Assembly: GCF_005144585.1 (NCBI RefSeq)
Contig: NZ_SSMQ01000098.1
Location: 1 to 37,254 of the forward strand
Source: Polyangium fumosum
GTDB lineage: Bacteria > Myxococcota_A > Polyangia > Polyangiales > Polyangiaceae
Reading direction: 5' to 3'
DNA length: 37,254 nucleotides
Shown one piece after another: positions 25,294-34,084 of the stretch (position 1 is the stretch's first letter; each line of letters opens with the position of its first letter). A program made the translations under genes and the position numbers. Below the pieces are notes generated by a model that searched no databases, had not been told where the DNA came from, and worked only from the letters and a program-made list of their open reading frames with translations.

Positions 25294-26775
25294 ATGTCGC
25301 TGGTTAGCTTACCTGAAGGGAGTTCGTTTGCGGGCCGATACCGCGTTGTGCGGTGCATCGCCGCGGGCGGGATGGGCGCCGTCTATGAGGTGGTGCACCT
25401 TGAGACGGAGCGTCGGCGCGCCCTCAAGGTCATGCTGCCGCACCTCGTCCAGAGCGATGAACTGCGCGATCGATTTCGACAAGAGGCGCGCGTAGCGGCG
25501 CAGATCGACAGCGCGTTCATTGTCGATGTCTTCGATGCCGGGATCGACGAGGGGACGCAAATGCCTTTCCTCGTCATGGAGCTATTGCGCGGCGAGGAAC
25601 TCGGCAAGCGCCTCCAGCGCCTCGGCCGGCTGCTGCCTCAGGAGGTGGTGCAATACCTCTGGTACACTGCGCTCGCGCTCGACAAGACGCATAAGGCGAA
25701 TATCGTCCACCGGGACCTGAAGCCCGAGAACCTGTTCTTGAACGAACTGGACGACGGTCCGCCGAAGATCAAAGTGCTTGATTTCGGCATCGCGAAGTTC
25801 ATCGCGGAGGGCGGCACGCACGCCAACGCGACGCGCTCGCTCGGCACGCCGCTGTATATGGCGCCGGAGCAGTTCAGGCCGGGATCGCCGGTGTCCCCCG
25901 CGACGGACCTGTACGCGCTCGCGATGATGGCATACAAGCTGCTTGTTGGTGCCACGTATTGGGAGGAGGAGAAAAAAGCGAACAGCAACGTCTTTGGCTT
26001 CGCCGCCGCCGTCGCGAATGGCCCCCAGGAGCTAGCGACAGCGCGGGCGCTTCGCCAGGGCGTGGTATTGCCGACGGCGTTCGATACCTGGTTCCAGCAA
26101 GCTGCGGCGATGGAGCCGGCACAGAGATTTCACTCGGCCTCCGCGCAGATCAACGCGCTCGCGTCCGCGCTCGGGCTGCCTTCGCCCGGGGCGCGCGCGC
26201 CTTCGCCAAGTTATCTGAGCGAGGGAGCCAAGGACGTCGCAATCGCGCAGACTGCGCTGCGACGAGCGGAGAGCTTCGAGCAAGGGACCGTATTGCTCGA
26301 TAACGCCGCGAAGAGTGGAAGCGTGTCGAACCCTGAATTCGAGCGCGCTACAGACAAAGGGGGCACATACCTCGGGGTAAGCTCCTTGGTCAACGGTATT
26401 GACGCATCAAAGCGGAACAGGGCCGTCGTCGTGCTCGTGCTCGTGGGCGTTGCGGCGGTGCTCTGCGGGGCCGCGTTCGCGCTCTTGCGCCCTTCCGGCC
26501 CCCTGGCGACGAGCGCGACGATGGAGTTGGCTACCCAATTGCTGACGGCTCCACCCGGGAGTGTGTCGGTCGTCGAGGCGTCGGAGGTCGAGGTCGTCCC
26601 GGTGGCCGCGGCGCCTGTATCAGCACAAAGCGCGACGAGCGAAGCGCCGACGAACGCGGCGCCCGCCGGCTCGCCGGCAGGCGGGGGCAAGACCGCACCT
26701 GCAAAAATGCGATTGCCAGCCATCGCGCCGGCATCCACCAAGAAATCAGGGTCCAGCGATTATATCAGGGATTGA
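25294..26775 (+). CDS. Membrane Ser/Thr protein kinase heading cassette 2
   Basis: A 493-residue Hanks-type kinase related to the kinases at 12277 and 13952. It has FAGRYRVVRCIAAGGMGAVY, Lys45 (ALKVM), HRDLKPENLF, DFGIAKF and GTPLYMAPEQF, so catalytic residues are intact. After the kinase domain come a Ser/Pro-rich linker, one TM helix (about 375-397, VVVLVLVGVAAVLCGAAFAL) and a tail of about 90 residues ending KKSGSSDYIRD. The short -RD ending is shared with the 12277-13770 kinase (STWSRD). ATG 25294 has GAGG 7 nt upstream. The stop codon lies 16 nt before the TPR gene, so the three cassette 2 genes form an operon. The kinase probably signals in response to the envelope proteins encoded downstream; its substrates are unknown. 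Confidence 0.9.
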   Translation: MSLVSLPEGSSFAGRYRVVRCIAAGGMGAVYEVVHLETERRRALKVMLPHLVQSDELRDRFRQEARVAAQIDSAFIVDVFDAGIDEGTQMPFLVMELLRGEELGKRLQRLGRLLPQEVVQYLWYTALALDKTHKANIVHRDLKPENLFLNELDDGPPKIKVLDFGIAKFIAEGGTHANATRSLGTPLYMAPEQFRPGSPVSPATDLYALAMMAYKLLVGATYWEEEKKANSNVFGFAAAVANGPQELATARALRQGVVLPTAFDTWFQQAAAMEPAQRFHSASAQINALASALGLPSPGARAPSPSYLSEGAKDVAIAQTALRRAESFEQGTVLLDNAAKSGSVSNPEFERATDKGGTYLGVSSLVNGIDASKRNRAVVVLVLVGVAAVLCGAAFALLRPSGPLATSATMELATQLLTAPPGSVSVVEASEVEVVPVAAAPVSAQSATSEAPTNAAPAGSPAGGGKTAPAKMRLPAIAPASTKKSGSSDYIRD

Positions 26776-26791
26776 GCGAGAGGAATCTTCG

Positions 26792-27820
26792 ATGAAGAAA
26801 TTTGGACTCGCGGGAGCATTTTTCCTCGCCGTGGCGGTTCCGGGGGTTGAGGTGTGGGCCCAAGACGTGGTCGCGGCAGAGGCGCTCTTCAGGAAGGGCG
26901 TCGAGCAGATCGACGCCGGTAACTTCATCGCGGCGTGCCCCGCGATCGCAGAGAGCCAGAGGCTCGATCCACGGCCCGGGACGCTCTACGTGCTCGCCGA
27001 TTGCGAAGCGGAGGCCGGGCATATCGCAACGGCAGTGGCACATTTCGAGGATTACCTCCGCGCCTACGCTGGGATGAAGGCGGACCAGAAGGTGAAGCAC
27101 GCCGACCGGGCGAAGAAGGCTGAGGCGAAAAAGGACGCGCTTTCTGCCGAGGTTCCCGAACTCTCGATAGCATTGCCTCAGGGAGCGCCTGCCGGCACGA
27201 AGGTATCGCGGGACGGAACGGAGCTCAGCGCGGCGGTGCTCGGCATGTTTTTGCCAATCGATCCGGGCGAGCACCTCGTCATGCTGGAGGTACCGGGCGC
27301 GAAGCCCGTCGAGAAGCGCGTCGTGATCGAGCGGGGGAAGAAGGCGACGGTGACGCTGGAGCTGCCTGTGGTCGAAGCGCCGAAGCCCGTCGCGGAGCTG
27401 CCGAAGGTCGAGCCCTCCGTGAAGCCTTCGCCGGTCGCGCCGCCGCCGGAAGTGCCGAGCGGGATGGATGGTAAGCGAAAAGCGGGGGTTGTCCTCGCGA
27501 GCCTCGGCGCCGCGGGGCTCGTCGCGTTTGGCGTGACGGGCGGAATGGCGGTGGCAAACAAATCGGAGGTAGAGGCGGGCTGTAAGAACCTCCGCTGCAA
27601 TGAGGCGGGTTACGACGCGGTGCTGCGCGGGCGTACGTTCTCGACCGTAGCGACAGTGGGGCTCGGCGTGGGGGTGGTGGGGCTCGGGGCGGGGATCACG
27701 ATGATCCTGCTCGGGGGCAGCAAGGAAAAGAGCGACGCTGCGCAGAAGCGCGCGCTCGACGCGTTGCTGATCGACGCGGGGCCGGGTGGGGCGTACCTCG
27801 GCGCGAAAGGAGCGTTCTGA
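26792..27820 (+). CDS. TPR protein with signal peptide and two TM segments (cassette 2)
   Basis: A 342-residue protein homologous to the 9266-10567 product. A signal peptide ends near VWA-QD (residue 23). One TPR-like module follows (about 27-110) with LDPRPGTLYVLADCE and HFEDYLRAYAGMKAD, then a PEGA-like beta domain (about 125-195, LPIDPGEHLVMLEVPG). A Pro-rich linker precedes two hydrophobic helices (about 228-250 and 276-300) flanking a loop with NKSEVEAGCKNLRC. The C-terminus GGAYLGAKGAF matches the cassette 1 ending GAGYVSVEGAF. AGAGGAA lies upstream of ATG 26792. The frame is open from 26561, but that part lies within the kinase gene. The stop codon overlaps the next start by 1 nt (TGATG), exactly as in cassette 1. 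The TPR part probably binds the lipoprotein partner outside the cytoplasm. Confidence 0.84.
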   Translation: MKKFGLAGAFFLAVAVPGVEVWAQDVVAAEALFRKGVEQIDAGNFIAACPAIAESQRLDPRPGTLYVLADCEAEAGHIATAVAHFEDYLRAYAGMKADQKVKHADRAKKAEAKKDALSAEVPELSIALPQGAPAGTKVSRDGTELSAAVLGMFLPIDPGEHLVMLEVPGAKPVEKRVVIERGKKATVTLELPVVEAPKPVAELPKVEPSVKPSPVAPPPEVPSGMDGKRKAGVVLASLGAAGLVAFGVTGGMAVANKSEVEAGCKNLRCNEAGYDAVLRGRTFSTVATVGLGVGVVGLGAGITMILLGGSKEKSDAAQKRALDALLIDAGPGGAYLGAKGAF

Positions 27821-30168
27821 TGAAGACGCGTAGAAGGCAATGGGCCTTCTTCCTGGCATTGCTTGGCGCGCAGGGCTGCGGGATGGTGCTCGGTTATGAC
27901 GATCCGTACGAGCTCGTCTCCGATTCCGGCGGAGGCGTGGGGGGCGCAGGGGGCGAGGGCGGTGCTGGCGCCGGCGGTGCCGGGGGGAGCGGCGGGGAGA
28001 CACCTTGCGCCAATGGCGAGCACGACGGTGAGGAGACGGACATCGACTGCGGCGGCGGGGACTGCGAGCCCTGTACGACCGGGAAGACGTGCAAGATCTC
28101 GAGCGATTGCGAGAGCAATATTTGCAGCGACGGTGCCTGCGCAGATCCGAAATGCGATGACGGTGTCTTGAACGGCAACGAGAGCGATATCGACTGTGGT
28201 GAAGCCTGCAAGCCGGCGCTCTGCGAGAATCTTAAAAAGTGCAATACCGGCGTTGATTGTCAGAGCGCTTCTTGCCAGGATGGCGTCTGCCAGGCGGCAA
28301 CATGCAGCGACGGCGCACAGAACCCCGGCGAGACGGACATCGATTGCGGCGGCCCGCAATGCGACGGGTGCTCGAGCGGCGAGAAGTGCGTCGTTGGCAC
28401 AGACTGCAAGGAGAAAGTCTGCGGCCAGGATTTGACTTGTGCTGCACCCACGTGCGCCGACAGCACTGCGAACGGGAACGAGACGGACGTGGATTGTGGC
28501 GGCCCGGATTGCGCCGCGCGTTGCGACGCGGAGAAGGCGTGCGCCGTCAATGAAGATTGTGCGAGCAAGGTCTGCCTGGGCGCGGTCTGCCAGGCTTCCA
28601 CGTGCACCGACGCGATCGAGAACGGGACTGAGTCGGACGTGGATTGTGGGGGCGATTGCCCCAACCAATGCGCGACAGGGCTGAAGTGCAAGGTCGCCTC
28701 GGATTGCCAAAGCCTCGTTTGTACGGGCAACATTTGCCAAGCGAGCTGCCTGGATGGCGCGAAGAACGGGGACGAGACGGACATCGATTGCGGCGGACCG
28801 GCCTGCATGGGGTGCTCCCTCGGCAAGGCGTGCCTCACGGCGACCGATTGCGCGAGCGGCATCTGCAGCGGCCCCATGGGGAACATGGTGTGCGCCGCGC
28901 TGGATTGCACGGACGGCACCAAGAACGGCGATGAGACGGACGTGGATTGCGGCGGCTCTTGCTCAGGGTGCGCCGACACCAAGAGCTGCGTGACGCCGCT
29001 CGATTGCCAGAGCAAGAATTGCACGAACAGCACCTGCACGCCCGCGAGCTGCTACGACAACGTGCAGAACGGCTTCGAGACGGGCATCGATTGCGGCGGC
29101 TCCGCGTGCGGGCCTTGCCGGCTGCTGCTCGTCGCGTCGTCATTGGCCGACACACGCCTCGGCGTCTTCAACGCCGACAGTCCGACCCCCACGTGGAGCA
29201 GCACTGTGAAGGCGGGTTCCTATACCACGGTAGCGCCCGACGCGGCGCTGACCACGACCGGGACCGGCGTGGCTATCCTGCGGGACGAAGGAAATGGCTC
29301 CAAGGCTCGGTACATCACCTGGACACAAGCCGCCGGCTGGAGCAACGTCGCGGACGTCAATGACCAAAACATCGAGTCTCCGCCTGCCCTCTCGCCTGTC
29401 GGCACGACCGGCACGTTCATTGCGGCCTGGCAGCGTTACTCTGGGGCGTTCTCCACGGCCATGCAATTCGCGCAATTCGATGGTACGTCGTGGAACCCGA
29501 CGGCCGAGAGCGTGCAGACACTCACGCTGACGACAGCGAATTCGATCTTGTCCTTCCCGGACATCACGTTCGTCGGCGCCTCGACGCCGTTCATGGTTTA
29601 CGCAGATCAAACGGGCGCCAACCCGGATCTCTTCTACCAATCGAAGATGGGCACGTGGAGTACGAGGAGCACGGTCGTCACGAATATCGCGATCGCCCGC
29701 CCGCCTGTCATCACGCGCCTCAAGGATGGAAGGCTTGTCGTCGTCTTCCAGGACAGCACCGGCAACCTCAAGTCGCGGATCAGCGATGTGAGCGCCAGCA
29801 GTTGGCTCTTGTCGTCGACCGCCATTGGCACGACCAGCTACCGGCCGTCGCTCACCTCGCTCGCCGATGGCAGGGCCATGCTCGCCTGGGTCGATAGCAA
29901 CAGCGACGTCCTGGTCAGGATCCTCAACCCGGCGACCCACTCGTGGTCCGTCGCGACCAACGTCTCCGGCACCGCGAACGATGTTGGAAGCGTGGTTTCT
30001 TTGACGCGCGGCCTCAACGGGAAGGTCGCCGAGCTCATCTACATGGTCGACCCGACAGGGACCAGGGACCTGATCCACGCCCGCTTCGACGGGACGATCT
30101 GGACCACGGCCTCCACAACCTTCCAGGCCCGAACCAATTTCGCCCTCGCCGCCCCGCCTCTTCCCTGA
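27820..30168 (+). CDS. Cys-rich repeat lipoprotein with propeller-like C-terminus (cassette 2)
   Basis: A 782-residue protein. The signal MKTRRRQWAFFLALLGAQGC leads to mature CGMVLGYDDPY, the motif shared with both cassette 1 lipoproteins. A Gly-rich linker (about 37-63) precedes eight to nine repeats of about 45 residues (about 64-430). Their consensus is C-x-DG-x2-NG-x-ETD-[IV]-DCGG-x2-C-x2-C, then G-x2-C-x4-DC-x-S-x2-C. The Asp/Asn-rich ETDxDCGG element looks suited to Ca binding inside a disulfide-bonded module. Residues about 435-782 form a propeller-like beta domain (RLLLVASSLADTRLGVF, LKDGRLVVVFQDS, LADGRAMLAWVDS). The start at 27820 overlaps the TPR stop codon. This single protein combines the two separate lipoprotein types of cassette 1. 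It is probably the surface-exposed sensing or adhesive partner. Confidence 0.84.
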   Translation: MKTRRRQWAFFLALLGAQGCGMVLGYDDPYELVSDSGGGVGGAGGEGGAGAGGAGGSGGETPCANGEHDGEETDIDCGGGDCEPCTTGKTCKISSDCESNICSDGACADPKCDDGVLNGNESDIDCGEACKPALCENLKKCNTGVDCQSASCQDGVCQAATCSDGAQNPGETDIDCGGPQCDGCSSGEKCVVGTDCKEKVCGQDLTCAAPTCADSTANGNETDVDCGGPDCAARCDAEKACAVNEDCASKVCLGAVCQASTCTDAIENGTESDVDCGGDCPNQCATGLKCKVASDCQSLVCTGNICQASCLDGAKNGDETDIDCGGPACMGCSLGKACLTATDCASGICSGPMGNMVCAALDCTDGTKNGDETDVDCGGSCSGCADTKSCVTPLDCQSKNCTNSTCTPASCYDNVQNGFETGIDCGGSACGPCRLLLVASSLADTRLGVFNADSPTPTWSSTVKAGSYTTVAPDAALTTTGTGVAILRDEGNGSKARYITWTQAAGWSNVADVNDQNIESPPALSPVGTTGTFIAAWQRYSGAFSTAMQFAQFDGTSWNPTAESVQTLTLTTANSILSFPDITFVGASTPFMVYADQTGANPDLFYQSKMGTWSTRSTVVTNIAIARPPVITRLKDGRLVVVFQDSTGNLKSRISDVSASSWLLSSTAIGTTSYRPSLTSLADGRAMLAWVDSNSDVLVRILNPATHSWSVATNVSGTANDVGSVVSLTRGLNGKVAELIYMVDPTGTRDLIHARFDGTIWTTASTTFQARTNFALAAPPLP

Positions 30169-30278
30169 GAGTGACGATGTCACGACGGATGAAGAGGAAG
30201 AGGTGGCCCAGGTATCGCCGGCCCTGACGTACGCTTGGAACGAAGTCGCCGCCCTACGTTCGACCGGCCGCCTCCACC

Positions 30279-31094
30279 CTAGCCCCCGTCCTCCATCTCC
30301 TCGACGCCCCGGATCGCCTCCTCCGGGCTCTTCGCCGCGGCGATCCGATCCGCGAGGCCGTCGCTCGACAGGCGCGCGACGTGCGCGAGCAAGGCCAGGT
30401 GCCTGCGGCAGGGCTCGCCGAGGACCAGCACCAGGAGCAGCCGGATCGGCACGCCGTCGGGCGCCTCGCGGAGCGAGATCGGCCGCGCCAGCGTCACCAG
30501 CACCGCAGACGGTGGCATCGACCCAAAGACCCCGTGCGGGAGCATCACCCCGCCGCCGAGCGCCGCCGAGGCCGCCTGCTCCCGCGCGAGGATCTCCGTC
30601 ACGAGCTCTTGCACGCTCGGTCCGCCGGGCGGACGCGGCAGCCGGCTCGCCGCGATCTCGATCGCGTCCTCGAGCCCGGGGCAGGTGAGCTGCAGGATGA
30701 CGCGCTCGGGCGCGAGCAGCCGGGCGATCGACGGGCGCGCCTCGGCATGCTCGGGCGCCGGGAACTCCCGCGCCACGAACGCCCGGATGCGCGCGATCTC
30801 CGCCGGCCCGAGCCTCCTTCGCGCGATGTCCAGGAACAACATGCCCGCGCTCGGCACCTCCTCGGCGTATCCCTCGATGGCGGGGCCCACCTTGTGCGCG
30901 GCCCCGACGAGCAAATGCGGAGGCACGCCGAGCTCGCGCGCGATGGCCTCCAGGCGATCCGGGGTCGGGACGGCGTCGTGGCCGTGCTCGACGCGGCTCA
31001 GGTACGCGCTCGAGACGCCGATACGCTGCGCGAGGTCCCGCAGGGAGAAACCTGCGTCCAGGCGCAGCAGGCGGATCGTCGCTCCGAGGTGCAT
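30279..31094 (-). CDS. XRE-type HTH regulator fused to a PTS EIIA-like domain
   Basis: A 271-residue protein. Residues 5-62 are an XRE/Cro-type HTH (IRLLRLDAGFSLRDLAQRIG, SSAYLSRVEHG, LEAIARELGV). Residues 70-115 form a conserved connector (GYAEEVPSAGMLFLDIARRR). Residues about 125-268 match a fructose/nitrogen-type PTS EIIA domain, with the phosphorylatable His187 in GGVMLPHGVFG (EIIA consensus xxPHG) and PISLREAPDGVPIRLLLVLV after it. EIIA-Ntr proteins are known to control potassium transport in enterobacteria. Here the domain sits in a DNA-binding protein directly downstream (19 nt) of a cation/proton antiporter gene, so phosphorylation-dependent control of that operon is a natural hypothesis. 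ATG 31094 has AGAGAGAA upstream. The nearby palindrome at 33305-33321 is a candidate binding site. Confidence 0.85.
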   Translation of the reverse strand: MHLGATIRLLRLDAGFSLRDLAQRIGVSSAYLSRVEHGHDAVPTPDRLEAIARELGVPPHLLVGAAHKVGPAIEGYAEEVPSAGMLFLDIARRRLGPAEIARIRAFVAREFPAPEHAEARPSIARLLAPERVILQLTCPGLEDAIEIAASRLPRPPGGPSVQELVTEILAREQAASAALGGGVMLPHGVFGSMPPSAVLVTLARPISLREAPDGVPIRLLLVLVLGEPCRRHLALLAHVARLSSDGLADRIAAAKSPEEAIRGVEEMEDGG

Positions 31095-31113
31095 GTCGTT
31101 CTCTCTTGGAGGC

Positions 31114-33288
31114 TCAGGAGGGAGCTTGTTCCTGCGTCGCCGGGACCACCACGGCGCGCGAGGCCCTCGCGGCCGCGCGGGCGTCGCCCTGCTGGCGGAC
31201 CACGAGGAGCGAGACGGGGCAGGCGTGGATCATCCGCTCGGAGTGCAGCCCGAACAGGCGCTCCTCCAGGCCCCACTCGGCCCCCGCGCCCACGATGACC
31301 AGGTCATACCCGCGCTTGGCCTCGGCGAGCGCCGCCTGGGAGGGGACGTCGTGCTCCACGACCTCGAACCTCACCTGGCCCGAGGCGCCGGGCTCGCGGA
31401 AGACCTCCTCCATGCGCGCCTTCCCCCCGAGCCCCTTGCCCCCGCTCCGCTCCGGCGAGACCACGTGCAGCACCGTCACGTCGGCCCCGGCGATGTGCGT
31501 GATCCGCTTGGCGAGGCGCAAGGCCGCCCGGTCGTGCGGGCCGCCGAGGAAGGGCACGAGGACGCGGCGGATCTGCGTGAGGCCGCGATCCACGAGCACG
31601 CCGACATCGGCGGGCGCGCGCTTCATGACCTCGGCGACCGTCCCGGAGAGCGCCGACCGGCCGATGAGCGGCTTGCGCCAGCCGAGCAGGAGGAGGTCGG
31701 CGCGCTTGGCCTCGGCCACGCGGCAGATGTCGACGGCGGGCTCGCCGGAGACGAAGCTCAGGGGCTTCACGGGCAAGGTCAGCGATTTGGCCCGCGCGAG
31801 CAGCGGTTCGAGCACCTTGCCTTCGCCGGCTGCGCCCCCGTGCTCCTGGCGGAGGAGGAACGAGGCGCGATCGTCGGGCTCGATGAGGTGCAGGGCGTAG
31901 AGCCGCTCGGCCGCTTCGGGCCCGCCGAGCGCGCTGCCGAGCGTGACCATCCCGGGCCCCGTCCGCTCGTCGGCGAGGCACATGACCATCGTGAAGACCG
32001 GCGCCTGCGCCACGGGCATCGGCGTCGCCTCGGGGGCCCCCGCGACCTCCTTGGCGAAGCGCTCGAACGGGTAGACGTACTGGAGCAGCGGCGTCGTGAT
32101 GAACGTCGTGAAGAGCGCCATCAGCACCATCATCGTGAACAGCGTGGGCGAGATGACGCCGAGATCGAGCCCCATGTTGAGGACGACGAGCTCCATCAGG
32201 CCGCGCGTGTTCATGAGGATGCCGATGGCGCTCGACTCGCGCCAGCCGAGGCCGGTGAAGCGCGCGGCGAGGGCGCTGCCGCCGAACTTGCCGGCGCACG
32301 CGAGGAAGATGAGCAAGCCGCAGATGGCCCAGTGCTGGGGGCTCGAGAGCAGCCCGATCTGCGTCCGCAGGCCGCTGTAGGCGAAGAACAGCGGCAGGAG
32401 CAGCACCACGACGAGGTCTTCGAGCTTGTGGGCGAGCGCCTCGGCGAGGCCGCCGTCCTTGGGGATGGCGGCGCCGAGGACGAAGGCGCCGAAGAGCGCG
32501 TGGATCCCGATGGCCTCGGTGACCATGCTGGAGACGAGCAGGAGCAGGAGCGCGAGGGCGACGACGTTCTGGTTGACGGGCTGCGTCCCGCTCCGGGCGC
32601 CGAGCCGCGCGAGGAAGGGCCGCACGACGAGGAGCATCACGGCAATGTAGCCGAGGGCGAGCACGGTCGTGCGGACGGCGCCGTCGATGCCGGTCGCGCG
32701 CACGGCGGAGACGACGAAGGCGAGGAGGCACCAGGCCGTCACGTCGTCGACGGCGGCGCAGGTGATGGCCAGGGCGCCGACCTTGCTCCGGAGCAGCCGG
32801 CGCTCGGCGAGGATACGCGCGAGGACCGGGAAGGCCGTGATGCTCATGGCGACGCCCATGAACAGCGTGAAGGAGCTGAACGGGACGTCAGGCTCGGAGA
32901 GGCGGCTGCGGAGCCACGGGGCCACGAGGGCGCCGAGCGCGAAGGGGACGATGATGCTCGTGTGGCTGATGACCACGGAGGCGTGGCCGCGGTTCTTGAG
33001 CAGCTTCGGGTCGAGCTCGAGCCCGATGAGGAACATGAAGAGCACGAGCCCGACCTGGCTGAGCATGCCGAGCAGGGACATCGAGGCCTTGGGGAAGACC
33101 GTGTCCATCACGCCCGGCGCGAGCCACCCGAGCAGCGAGGGGCCGAGGAGGATGCCGGCGGTGATCTCGGCGACCACCATGGGTTGGCCGATGCGCCGGA
33201 GGAAGGCGCCGAGCAGCCGTGACAAGGCGACGACCATGGTCATCTGCAGGATGAGCAGGGTCAGCGGGTTGTGCGTGATGGCGTGCAT
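31114..33288 (-). CDS. CPA2-family cation/proton antiporter with C-terminal UspA-like region
   Basis: A 724-residue protein. Residues 1-410 have about 12 TM helices of the CPA2/KefB type. Examples are MVVAEITAGILLGPSLLG, QVGLVLFMFLIGLELDPKLL, FTLFMGVAMSITAFPVLARI, the Asp-Asp pair in CAAVDDVTAWCLLAF (the cation/proton site), HALFGAFVLGAAIPK, and GILMNTRGLMELVVLNMGLD. Such proteins exchange Na+ or K+ for protons. Residues about 430-705 resemble two universal-stress-like modules. The first is degenerate (AEAKRADLLLLGWRKPLIGR). The second has IRRVLVPFLGGPHDRAAL, VTVLHVVSPE, and VIVGAGAEWGLEER followed by CPVSLLVV, a possible nucleotide-binding loop. ATG 33288 has AGGAGG 8 nt upstream. The longer frame to 33915 is antisense to the next gene and is not supported. 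It is the first gene of an operon with the XRE-EIIA regulator. Confidence 0.9.
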   Translation of the reverse strand: MHAITHNPLTLLILQMTMVVALSRLLGAFLRRIGQPMVVAEITAGILLGPSLLGWLAPGVMDTVFPKASMSLLGMLSQVGLVLFMFLIGLELDPKLLKNRGHASVVISHTSIIVPFALGALVAPWLRSRLSEPDVPFSSFTLFMGVAMSITAFPVLARILAERRLLRSKVGALAITCAAVDDVTAWCLLAFVVSAVRATGIDGAVRTTVLALGYIAVMLLVVRPFLARLGARSGTQPVNQNVVALALLLLLVSSMVTEAIGIHALFGAFVLGAAIPKDGGLAEALAHKLEDLVVVLLLPLFFAYSGLRTQIGLLSSPQHWAICGLLIFLACAGKFGGSALAARFTGLGWRESSAIGILMNTRGLMELVVLNMGLDLGVISPTLFTMMVLMALFTTFITTPLLQYVYPFERFAKEVAGAPEATPMPVAQAPVFTMVMCLADERTGPGMVTLGSALGGPEAAERLYALHLIEPDDRASFLLRQEHGGAAGEGKVLEPLLARAKSLTLPVKPLSFVSGEPAVDICRVAEAKRADLLLLGWRKPLIGRSALSGTVAEVMKRAPADVGVLVDRGLTQIRRVLVPFLGGPHDRAALRLAKRITHIAGADVTVLHVVSPERSGGKGLGGKARMEEVFREPGASGQVRFEVVEHDVPSQAALAEAKRGYDLVIVGAGAEWGLEERLFGLHSERMIHACPVSLLVVRQQGDARAAARASRAVVVPATQEQAPS

Positions 33289-33304
33289 GAGCGCGTCCTC
33301 CTGG

Positions 33305-33321
33305 AGTGATAAGTTATCACT
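33305..33321. promoter_or_regulatory. 17-bp palindrome in front of the antiporter operon
   Basis: AGTGATAAGTTATCACT has perfect 8-bp arms around one G. It lies 16 nt upstream of the antiporter ATG and only a few bases before its ribosome binding site, within DNA that is otherwise GC-rich. This is a classic operator layout. It also lies in the divergent space before the gene at 33457. Regulation by the XRE-EIIA protein of the same operon is a guess; a MarR/TetR-type regulator is also possible. Confidence 0.7.
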
Positions 33322-33456
33322 TACCAGACGCAACGCGTCGATGGGAAGACCCGAGTCGAGTCTGGACGGCGCGGAAAATGTGCCCGTCGCCTTCGCCTCC
33401 GCCTTCGCCCGCCTCTTCCGGTCGTCTGCTTGGGTGGTAGCATCCCCGCTTCCTCG

Positions 33457-34080
33457 ATGAACCCCGGCCCTGGAGATGCGCGCGACGCGCCGAACGACCG
33501 CTCCGAGGAGCGCCATCGCCTCGTGGCCATGGCCGCGGGCGTGCCGCTCTTCCTGCTCTGCGCGCCGATCGTCTTGCCGTTCGGCGGCCCGCAGTCGCTG
33601 CTCGAAGCGGCGGACGGAGCCACCGCGCCGGTGGTCCTCCTCGCGTGCCTCGCGTTCGCGCCGCTGGTCGCCGGTGTCGTCGGGCTCGTGCAGGGAACCA
33701 GGCGGGCGGCGCCGGGTCCGTGGCTCTTCGGCGTGCCCGCGGTCGCGTCGACGCTCGTTGCCCTCGGGATGATCCTCGTCGTGACGCTCCTGCTCCTCAT
33801 CGAGCCGACGTCCCGCTACCAGCCCTTCGTCTGGGTCGGGCTCGGGGTCGCCCTCGCCGCGCTCGGTTGCCTCGTGCGGGGGTTCTTCCGCAAAGGCTTC
33901 CGGCGCTTCAGCCACGTCGTCGGGGGGATCTGGCTCTGCGGGCTCGTCCTCGGCATCTCGCTCCGTTTCTCGCCGAAGCCTTTTTTCACCGCTCCCTCGT
34001 GGGGCGAGGGGTTCTTCTTCTTCGGCCTCGCCGCGCTCGCGCCGCTCGTCGGGTTCGCGTTCGCCCCGCGGCGGGGGTGA
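33457..34080 (+). CDS. Small multi-pass membrane protein of unknown function
   Basis: A 207-residue protein from ATG 33457 (an in-frame TTG at 33430 is less likely). A hydrophilic N-terminus of about 23 residues is followed by about five to six TM helices (LVAMAAGVPLFLLCAPIVL, VVLLACLAFAPLVAGVVGLV, LFGVPAVASTLVALGMILVV, FVWVGLGVALAALGCLVRG, HVVGGIWLCGLVLGISL, FFFFGLAALAPLVGFAFA). No conserved motif is recognised. It is divergent from the antiporter operon and could share control through the palindrome at 33305, but nothing else links them. Confidence 0.7.
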   Translation: MNPGPGDARDAPNDRSEERHRLVAMAAGVPLFLLCAPIVLPFGGPQSLLEAADGATAPVVLLACLAFAPLVAGVVGLVQGTRRAAPGPWLFGVPAVASTLVALGMILVVTLLLLIEPTSRYQPFVWVGLGVALAALGCLVRGFFRKGFRRFSHVVGGIWLCGLVLGISLRFSPKPFFTAPSWGEGFFFFGLAALAPLVGFAFAPRRG

Positions 34081-34084
34081 GCCC

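Noticed and set aside
30685..33222. 845-residue open frame on the plus strand
   Set aside because: It is antisense to the antiporter and regulator; composition is Glu/Asp/His/Arg-rich with no domain, and the minus strand has clear TM and HTH motifs.
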